Shown: in pieces, positions 58,666 through 64,000 of the stretch
How positions within the stretch are numbered: the first letter of the stretch is position 1
Layout of the letters: each line of letters opens with the position of its first letter
Assembly: GCF_023715535.1 (NCBI RefSeq)
Contig: NZ_JAMBOI010000004.1
Span: 124,001-188,000 of the forward strand
Direction: 5' to 3'
Length of the DNA: 64,000 bases
Origin: Sporosarcina luteola
GTDB lineage: Bacteria; Bacillota; Bacilli; Bacillales_A; Planococcaceae
The notes under the pieces: generated by a model
Database searches by the model: none
What the model was told of the DNA's origin: nothing
The model's input: only the letters and a program-made list of their open reading frames with translations
Position numbers and translations under genes: made by a program

Positions 58666-59001
58666 TTGAAACTAGTCAATGAAGAAGAGGGGTTCACTTT
58701 AATAGAGATGATGATCGTATTGCTCATCATTTCCGTTCTGCTTCTCATCGCCATACCGAACGTGACAAAGCATTCAAAGTCGATCGATGAAAAGGGATGC
58801 AAGGCGTATGTGAAAATGGTGGAGGGACAGGTTGAGGCATATAAGATGGAGAAGCACGTTCTTCCGAGCGCCGAAGACTTGGAGAGAGATGGTTATTTGC
58901 CAAATGGTGCGAAGTGTCCGGATGGATCTCAAGTTTTGATTGATGACGGTATAGTTACAGCGCCGTCTCTAAATCGTCCGAAGAGCAATGATGAAAACTG
59001 A
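58666..59001 (+). CDS. comGC: Major pseudopilin ComGC
   Basis: Major subunit of the competence pseudopilus, 111 residues. Short leader then a class 3 prepilin site EEG|FTLIEMMIVLLIIS with the conserved Glu+5 and a hydrophobic helix. Two cysteines (KGCKAY, AKCPDG) could form the intramolecular disulfide known for B. subtilis ComGC. Start TTG follows AAGGAGGAGGAAAGG. Requires ComC prepilin peptidase, not in this window. Confidence 0.93.
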   Translation: MKLVNEEEGFTLIEMMIVLLIISVLLLIAIPNVTKHSKSIDEKGCKAYVKMVEGQVEAYKMEKHVLPSAEDLERDGYLPNGAKCPDGSQVLIDDGIVTAPSLNRPKSNDEN

Positions 59002-59428
59002 CGAAAACGGCTTCACATTCCTCGAGATGCTTTTGGTCTTAAGTATCGTCGCAATTCTGACTGCTGTTATACTGCCTATCGGCGATCGATGGATAACGAA
59101 ACAAAGCGAGGAAGAAGCACTGTATACATTCATAGCGACGATTCACCATGCCCAGGCATTTGCGATGGCGAACGAAACATACACAGCTATCAGGTTTAGG
59201 AATTCAGGCAAGTCCTATAGTTTGTATGCCCCTAGTTCAGTGGCATATTCCACCATGGATTTTCCGGAAGGCATGCGCTGGGTTGGGGGCAATCGCCTCA
59301 GTGCAATCGAATTTCATCCGAAAGGCCATATCATCAATCCGGGAACGGTCATTTTGCGAACAACGACCGGTGACAAGCGATTAACTCTGCAACTACAGCA
59401 CGGGAGGGTGCTCGTCTATGATCAATGA
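58988..59428 (+). CDS. comGD: Minor pseudopilin ComGD
   Basis: A 146-residue GspH-type minor pseudopilin. Prepilin cleavage site ENG|FTFLEMLLVLSIVAIL with Glu+5, then a globular domain (FIATIHHAQAFAMANETYTAIRF, RLSAIEFHPKGHI). Start overlaps comGC by 14 bases; the first ATG is at 58988, with a second ATG directly after. Confidence 0.9.
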   Translation: MMKTDENGFTFLEMLLVLSIVAILTAVILPIGDRWITKQSEEEALYTFIATIHHAQAFAMANETYTAIRFRNSGKSYSLYAPSSVAYSTMDFPEGMRWVGGNRLSAIEFHPKGHIINPGTVILRTTTGDKRLTLQLQHGRVLVYDQ

Positions 59429-59720
59429 AAAAGGGTATTCTTGGCCGGAATCAATTTTATCCCTTGTCATTTTGACAGTTATTTTTGGAACGCTGTTGCC
59501 ATTGTATTCACATATGTCTGTGCGTTTAGAAGTGAAGAGACTAGGTATGCATGCAGCGGAATCTGCCTATCATGGCACAATTCTTTATCGTTCATACGGA
59601 ATAATGTCAGGGACAAACCGGATAGAGAAGACTTTGTACAACTGGTCTGTGGAAGGTGAAGGAATCTGTGTAACCTATCGTTACATAGAACGGGAATTCG
59701 TGAAATGCATAGCATTCTGA
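59418..59720 (+). CDS. comGE: Minor pseudopilin ComGE
   Basis: A 100-residue minor pseudopilin. The N-terminal KG|YSWPESILSLVIL retains Gly-1 and Glu+5 in a divergent site, followed by a hydrophobic helix. The C-terminal domain is short (LYNWSVEGEGICVTYRYIEREFVKCIAF) with two cysteines. It overlaps comGD by 11 bases and comGF by 16. Assignment relies on position and the prepilin site. Confidence 0.83.
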   Translation: MINEKGYSWPESILSLVILTVIFGTLLPLYSHMSVRLEVKRLGMHAAESAYHGTILYRSYGIMSGTNRIEKTLYNWSVEGEGICVTYRYIEREFVKCIAF

Positions 59721-60154
59721 AACTCCGAGATGAATCGGGATACTCTCTAGTGGAAGCGTTGTTTCAATTGTTGATCCTGGGCATATTCCTTCATTTTTTC
59801 GTTCTGTTCTTTTATTGGAAACTGCCTATTGAACGTCAATTACAAGACTATTATGCGACTGAGTGGGAGCTGTTTGCAATCGATTTGCAAGCATTGTTGC
59901 TCGATGTCGACGATTTCAATGTTCATTTGGGCGAGAGGTCCATTTCATTCACAAATGAAAGAGGGAAGATCGAAGTTGGCCAAAGTGGTAATGTTATTCG
60001 AAAATTAATTAATAAAACAGGGTATATCCCTCTCTTCACGAGCATCTCAAGTGTGGCTTTTAGTCATGAAGGATATGAACTCAATATGGAAGTGACGATG
60101 CTTGACGGACGTAAGCGGGAAAGGAGATTTGCTATTGGGTTTCGTCAGGAATGA
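59705..60154 (+). CDS. comGF: Minor pseudopilin ComGF
   Basis: A 149-residue ComGF-family protein with N-terminal ESG|YSLVEALFQLLILGIFLHF (Glu+5 kept) and a beta-rich C-terminal domain (DDFNVHLGERSISF, KTGYIPLFTSISSVAFSHEGYELNMEVTM). Overlaps comGE and comGG. The pilin helix and the GKIEVGQSGNVIR type segment support ComGF. Confidence 0.85.
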   Translation: MHSILKLRDESGYSLVEALFQLLILGIFLHFFVLFFYWKLPIERQLQDYYATEWELFAIDLQALLLDVDDFNVHLGERSISFTNERGKIEVGQSGNVIRKLINKTGYIPLFTSISSVAFSHEGYELNMEVTMLDGRKRERRFAIGFRQE

Positions 60155-60314
60155 GCAAGGAGTCATATTGGCCGCTTCGCTAATTTTATTATTTCTCGTC
60201 AGCCTCTTTCTATTTACTATTGTTTCGTGGCATAGTAATCTATACAGAACTTACGATTCAATAGAACTCCATTACGAGAAAGAAACATCAAAGTTGATGA
60301 GGCAAGGCGGGTAG
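60135..60314 (+). CDS. comGG: Short ComGG-like minor pseudopilin
   Basis: A 59-residue protein by the best start (TTG 60135, with AAAGGAG at eight bases); an in-frame TTG at 60102 would give 70 residues. The N-terminal NEQG|VILAASLILLFLVSLFLF is a pilin-like helix lacking Glu+5, as in GspK-type tip pseudopilins. B. subtilis ComGG is about twice this length, so this is unusually short or truncated. It ends four bases before aroK. Confidence 0.75.
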   Translation: MGFVRNEQGVILAASLILLFLVSLFLFTIVSWHSNLYRTYDSIELHYEKETSKLMRQGG

Positions 60315-60318
60315 AGAT

Positions 60319-60831
60319 ATGAAGAGAGTATACTTGGTCGGATTTATGGGAAGCGGAAAAAGCGCTATCGGCAAGCGGCTGGGGACATTGCTGAATTTGC
60401 CTTTCTACGATATGGATACGGAAATTGCCAATCAGACAGGAATGACAATCCCTCAGATCTTCGAAACATACGGCGAGGAGGGGTTCAGGGAAATGGAAAC
60501 CGAATTCTTGCGCAATTTCCATGACAGCTATTGCATCATTGCGACCGGTGGCGGTGTTGCAATGAGAGAGGTGAACAGGACTATCATGAGAAGGACAGGC
60601 CTTGTCTTTTTCTTGAATTCAACGTTCCGTGATATTTGGCGAAGGATTTCGACTGATAGCAACAGACCGATCGTTCAGCGATCTTCCAGACATGAATTGG
60701 AGATGCTCTTTCACAAGAGGAAGCCGCTTTATCTGCAAAGCGCACATTTTAAAGTCGAAACGACAAATAGGTCATTGAATGAGATTACTCAGTATATTGC
60801 GTCTCAGATTGTTAGATTAACAATTGAATGA
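60319..60831 (+). CDS. aroK: Shikimate kinase
   Basis: Phosphorylates shikimate in aromatic amino acid synthesis. 170 residues: Walker A GFMGSGKSAIG, shikimate-binding Asp and Arg in YDMDTEI and FREMETEFL, GGG loop ATGGGVA, and the lid region near NRPI. The gene directly follows comGG, so it may share the comG transcript, although B. subtilis also places aroK near comG. Confidence 0.95.
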   Translation: MKRVYLVGFMGSGKSAIGKRLGTLLNLPFYDMDTEIANQTGMTIPQIFETYGEEGFREMETEFLRNFHDSYCIIATGGGVAMREVNRTIMRRTGLVFFLNSTFRDIWRRISTDSNRPIVQRSSRHELEMLFHKRKPLYLQSAHFKVETTNRSLNEITQYIASQIVRLTIE

Positions 60832-60922
60832 GAGAGTACTGAAATATCTGGCGATTATAATACGTACGATTAGTTGTTCCGAGTGGATAACGTTCGGTAA
60901 TTTAATAACACATGAAAAAGGA

Positions 60923-60951
60923 TTGCGCTATTAAAAATAAAATGTTAAGAT
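60923..60951 (+). promoter_or_regulatory. Promoter of the glycine riboswitch and gcv operon
   Basis: TTGCGC and TAAGAT are separated by 17 bp. Transcription would begin near 60958, about 65 bases before the first aptamer. Confidence 0.6.
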
Positions 60952-61021
60952 ATGAGGCGAAAGGGCAGTTACTTGTCCGAATTTTACTCATTTTATTTTT
61001 AATTGAATATGGCGGATGATT

Positions 61022-61190
61022 GGATGGGGAGAGCACGCATTAGGCGTCGCCGAAGGAGCAAGTAACGGAAGTTATGAATCTCTCAGGCAAAAAGACTCAT
61101 TCATGACGCGTCTCTGGAGAGCGCCGGCATTTTCGGCCACCAAAGAGGAAAGCCGCAAGGTCAAACTTTCAGGTACACGGACAGAGGTTC
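61022..61190 (+). ncRNA. Tandem glycine riboswitch
   Basis: Two glycine aptamers in series. The first has GGGGAGAGC (61026), GCCGAAGGAGCAAG and ATCTCTCAGGCAAAAAGAC; the second begins CTCTGGAGAGCGCC (61113) and ends ACTTTCAGGTACACGGACAGAG. These are hallmark sequences of the gcvT motif. Glycine binding normally turns expression on, here by preventing the terminator at 61180-61222. It controls gcvT-gcvPA-gcvPB, so glycine induces its own breakdown. Confidence 0.93.
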
Positions 61191-61222
61191 TCTTATTACA
61201 AGGGGACTTCTGTCTTTTTTTC
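61180..61222 (+). terminator. Riboswitch terminator before gcvT
   Basis: A 15-bp stem of GACAGAGGTTCTCTT with AAGGGGACTTCTGTC (several G-T pairs) and a T7 tail. It overlaps the end of the second aptamer, so aptamer folding and terminator compete. Confidence 0.87.
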
Positions 61223-61249
61223 ATCATTCATTTCAAGGGGGATATGACT

Positions 61250-62347
61250 TTGACAGGAACTTTGAAACGCACTGCACTATTTGATAGTTATCAACAGTAC
61301 GGTGGAAAAACGATTGATTTCGGTGGTTGGGAACTGCCAGTTCAGTTTTCAAGCATTAAGGCCGAACATGAAGCTGTCCGAACGAAAGCTGGCCTATTTG
61401 ACGTATCGCATATGGGCGAAGTTTTTGTTTCTGGCCTGGATTCACTTCCCTTCCTGCAAGGGTTGGTCACAAATGATGTCTCCAAATTGAAGGACGGTCA
61501 AGCGCAATACACTGCAATGTGCTATGAAAATGGCGGCACAGTAGATGACCTGCTCATCTACAGAAGGAAAGAGAATGACTATCTTCTAGTTGTGAACGCT
61601 TCCAACATCGAAAAAGACGTTGAATGGATGAAGCAGCATGCGTCGGGCGATGTGGTCATCGAAGACCGTTCGAACGAATTCGGCCTGCTGGCATTACAAG
61701 GCCCGAAAGCCCAGGAAGTATTGCAGAAATTGACTTCCGAGCCATTGGATGAAATCAAGTTCTTCCGTTTCAAAGAAAATGTCGATATCGCAGGACACAA
61801 TGTGCTCATTTCCCGGACAGGCTATACCGGCGAAGACGGTTTCGAAATTTATGGATCTCCGGAATCGATGGTCGCTCTATGGCCGGCCATTTTGGAAGCT
61901 GGAGAAGAGGAAGGCGTGGTTCCTGCCGGTTTAGGCGCCCGCGATACGCTTCGATTCGAAGCGGGACTGCCACTGTACGGCCAGGAATTATCGAAGGATA
62001 TCACTCCGCTGGAAACTGGCCTTGGCTTTGTCGTGAAGTTGAATAAGGAAGCCGATTTCATAGGTAAAGAAGTGCTTGCTGCACAAAAGGAGAATGGTGT
62101 TCCAAGGAAGCTTGTCGGTCTTGAAATGATCGATAAAGGAATTCCGCGGACAGGCTATAAAGTTTTCATTGGCGACGAGGAAATCGGGGAAGTCACTACG
62201 GGAACCCAATCGCCTACACTGAAAAAGAATATCGGATTCGCACTTCTTGCAACGGAGCATACAGCTGAAGGAACTGAAGTGGAAGTTGAAATCCGTGGCA
62301 AACATCTGAAAGCGGTTTTAATTGCCACACCTTTCTACAAACGATAA
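61250..62347 (+). CDS. gcvT: Glycine cleavage system aminomethyltransferase (T protein)
   Basis: Transfers the methylene group from aminomethyl-lipoyl H protein to THF, releasing ammonia. About 365 residues with the folate and active-site elements [37 protein letters not shown] and [14 protein letters not shown] 61250 has AAGGGGG at eight bases; ATG 61244 is the alternative with tight spacing. The frame extends back through the riboswitch, which is not coding. First gene of the gcv operon. Confidence 0.95.
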   Translation: MTGTLKRTALFDSYQQYGGKTIDFGGWELPVQFSSIKAEHEAVRTKAGLFDVSHMGEVFVSGLDSLPFLQGLVTNDVSKLKDGQAQYTAMCYENGGTVDDLLIYRRKENDYLLVVNASNIEKDVEWMKQHASGDVVIEDRSNEFGLLALQGPKAQEVLQKLTSEPLDEIKFFRFKENVDIAGHNVLISRTGYTGEDGFEIYGSPESMVALWPAILEAGEEEGVVPAGLGARDTLRFEAGLPLYGQELSKDITPLETGLGFVVKLNKEADFIGKEVLAAQKENGVPRKLVGLEMIDKGIPRTGYKVFIGDEEIGEVTTGTQSPTLKKNIGFALLATEHTAEGTEVEVEIRGKHLKAVLIATPFYKR

Positions 62348-62372
62348 ATGGATGAAAAGGGGACATGTTGAT

Positions 62373-63719
62373 ATGAAGCATCGTTATATTCCTATGACGG
62401 AGACGGATCGCGAAGAAATGCTATCAGCAATCGGGATTGCGACAGTTGATGAGCTATTTGAAGATATTCCGGAGAAAGTCCGTTTTAAAGGTGAATTGAA
62501 TATTAAACCAGCGAAAGCGGAGTCCGCATTGACGAAGGAGCTTGCACAACTTGCAGCGAAAAACGCGGATGCTCGCACCTATGCATCTTTCTTAGGAGCA
62601 GGTGTGTATGATCATTACAAACCGATCATCGTTGACCATGTCATTTCGCGCTCCGAATTCTATACAGCCTATACACCTTATCAACCAGAAATCTCTCAAG
62701 GAGAATTGCAAGCCATTTTTGAATTCCAAACGATGATCTGTGAATTGACGGGCATGGACATTGCCAACTCATCGATGTATGACGGCGGCACATCTCTTGC
62801 TGAAGCTGGGACGATGGCGGCAGGACATACACGCCGCAAGAAAATCCTCGTTTCCGAAACGGTTCATCCTGAAGCGCGGGACGTAGTGACATCTTACGCG
62901 GCAGGTCAATTTATCGATGTTGTAACAATTCCTCATAAAGATGGTGTGACGGATTTGGCATTGCTCGAGGAGTTGCTCGATGATAAAACTGCAGCAGTTC
63001 TTGTCCAGTATCCGAACTTCTTCGGCCAAGTGGAAGACATCCAAAAAATTGGAGACATCACTCATGAAAAAGGCGGACTGTTAGTCGTATCGGCGAATCC
63101 GCTAGCACTCGGTGTATTGACGCCTCCAGGAAAATTAGGCGCGGATATTACAGTAGGTGATGCACAGCCGTTCGGCATTTCCGAACAGTTCGGCGGCCCG
63201 CATTGCGGATACTTTGCAACTACGAAAAAGTTGATGAGGAAAATGCCAGGAAGATTGGTAGGGGAAACTACTGACAGCGAAGGCAGACGCGGATACGTAT
63301 TGACGCTTCAAGCACGGGAACAACATATCCGACGCGACAAGGCGACATCCAATATTTGTTCGAACCAAGCACTGAATGCCCTTGCAGCTTCGGTTGCGAT
63401 GACAGCCTTAGGAAAAGCGGGTACAAAGGAAATTGCATACCAAAACATAGCGAAAACCGCATATGCGAAAAGTGCTTTTGAGAAGGCTGGATTCGAAGTG
63501 AAATATGGCGGACACCATTTCAATGAAATTGTCGTGGTACTTAAGAAACCGGTCAAAGAAGTGAATGCGAAGCTTCTTGAAAAAGGAATCATCGGCGGAT
63601 ATGATCTTGGATTGACGTATCCAGAGCTTTCCAACCATGTTTTGATTGCCGTTACGGAACAACGTACGAAAGAAGAAATCGATGCACTTGTGCAGGAAAT
63701 GGAGGCCCTTCATGCATAA
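62373..63719 (+). CDS. gcvPA: Glycine dehydrogenase (decarboxylating) subunit 1 (P protein, alpha)
   Basis: N-terminal half of the split PLP-dependent P protein, 448 residues. Features: [45 protein letters not shown] and [17 protein letters not shown]. Together with GcvPB it decarboxylates glycine and passes aminomethyl to the H protein. ATG 62373 begins the conserved [12 protein letters not shown]; the frame from 62322 overlaps gcvT. Overlaps gcvPB by eight bases. Confidence 0.96.
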   Translation: MKHRYIPMTETDREEMLSAIGIATVDELFEDIPEKVRFKGELNIKPAKAESALTKELAQLAAKNADARTYASFLGAGVYDHYKPIIVDHVISRSEFYTAYTPYQPEISQGELQAIFEFQTMICELTGMDIANSSMYDGGTSLAEAGTMAAGHTRRKKILVSETVHPEARDVVTSYAAGQFIDVVTIPHKDGVTDLALLEELLDDKTAAVLVQYPNFFGQVEDIQKIGDITHEKGGLLVVSANPLALGVLTPPGKLGADITVGDAQPFGISEQFGGPHCGYFATTKKLMRKMPGRLVGETTDSEGRRGYVLTLQAREQHIRRDKATSNICSNQALNALAASVAMTALGKAGTKEIAYQNIAKTAYAKSAFEKAGFEVKYGGHHFNEIVVVLKKPVKEVNAKLLEKGIIGGYDLGLTYPELSNHVLIAVTEQRTKEEIDALVQEMEALHA

Positions 63720-64000
63720 AGACAACCAACCGCTCATTTTTGAAATTACAAAAGCAGGCCGGATCGGTTATAGCTTGCCTGAGCTTGATGTTCCTGAAAT
63801 TGATCTTTCAAGCCATTTTCCGGAAGGTCTTCTCAGAAAGGAATCACCTGAACTTCCAGAAGTTTCAGAGCTTGATATTATGCGTCATTATACAGCATTA
63901 TCCAATCGTAACCACGGAGTCGACACCGGATTCTATCCACTTGGATCTTGTACGATGAAGTATAATCCGAAAATCAATGAGGCAGTTGCAAGATTCCCTG
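63712..64000 (+). CDS. gcvPB: Glycine dehydrogenase subunit 2 (P protein, beta), partial
   Basis: The first 96 residues only; the gene runs off the window edge. The N-terminus [19 protein letters not shown] and the segment [21 protein letters not shown] followed by [15 protein letters not shown] are typical of the PLP-binding half of the split P protein. The PLP lysine lies beyond the window. It has GGAGG upstream inside gcvPA and overlaps it by eight bases. Confidence 0.95.
   Translation, partial: MHKDNQPLIFEITKAGRIGYSLPELDVPEIDLSSHFPEGLLRKESPELPEVSELDIMRHYTALSNRNHGVDTGFYPLGSCTMKYNPKINEAVARFP

Noticed and set aside
61016..61249. N-terminal extension of gcvT through the riboswitch
   Set aside because: The region folds as two glycine aptamers and a terminator, and the family N-terminus begins at the TTG/ATG after the RBS.
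63740..63958. Open frame of 72 codons at the right edge
   Set aside because: It is in another frame of gcvPB, whose translation from 63712 matches the P protein family.

Overview
The window is a stretch of low-to-moderate GC Bacillota chromosome. Gene content and order follow the Bacillus subtilis yqe-yqf-yqg-comG-gcv chromosome arc: lepA-hemW-hrcA-grpE-dnaK-dnaJ-prmA-rsmE-mtaB, yqeZ-floA, yqfC-yqfD-phoH-pgpH-ybeY-dgkA-cdd-era-recO, glyQS, ccpN-yqfL-dnaG-sigA, cccA-trmK-yqfO, ispH-yqfQ-cshB-nfo, znuCB-zur, ispG, sodA, pbpA, rpmG-fthC-yqgQ-ltaS-yqgU, yqgX, comGA-GG, aroK, gcvT-gcvPA-gcvPB. The sporulation genes yqfC and yqfD point to a spore former. A single-chain glycyl-tRNA synthetase and local rearrangements relative to Bacillus suggest the Planococcaceae (Sporosarcina-like); that assignment is an inference, not a proven identity.

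Layout: 0-11 kb holds translation factor LepA, HemW, the CIRCE-controlled heat-shock operon and RNA/protein methylation enzymes. 11-15 kb holds deoC, rpsU and a three-gene membrane-stress operon (yqeZ, floA and a small membrane gene) behind a sequence matching a sigma-W promoter. 15-23 kb is a compact operon of sporulation, c-di-AMP turnover, rRNA maturation, lipid recycling, pyrimidine salvage, Era and RecO. 22.8-24.5 kb is glyQS on the minus strand with a glycine T-box leader. 24.5-26.4 kb is the only clearly accessory segment: two inverted copies of a structured repeat of about 200 bp enclose two unrecognised exported-protein genes, each preceded by a short hairpin element. 26.4-33.4 kb carries CcpN, the PPDK regulator, primase, sigma-A, an acyl-CoA dehydrogenase and cytochrome c550. 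33.4-44.4 kb carries TrmK, Nif3-like protein, isoprenoid enzymes IspH and IspG, an RNA helicase, endonuclease IV and a zinc-uptake operon with a Zur-box-like operator. 44.5-56.3 kb carries a Na/Pi transporter, SodA, a class B PBP, an MltG-like membrane protein pair, L33, folate cyclo-ligase, an LTA synthase paralogue, lipoprotein YqgU and a metallo-hydrolase. 56.4-64 kb is the competence pseudopilus operon, shikimate kinase and a glycine-riboswitch-controlled glycine cleavage operon whose last gene runs off the window.

Most genes are conserved housekeeping genes, and no phage, CRISPR array, rRNA or tRNA gene was recognised. The parts that merit attention are the repeat-bounded cassette at 24.5-26.4 kb, several regulatory sites readable directly in the DNA (CIRCE, sigma-W, Zur, T-box, tandem glycine riboswitch, a possible ComK box), a ribosome binding site embedded in a terminator stem before yqfC, and a two-gene membrane pair carrying an isolated MltG-like subdomain.
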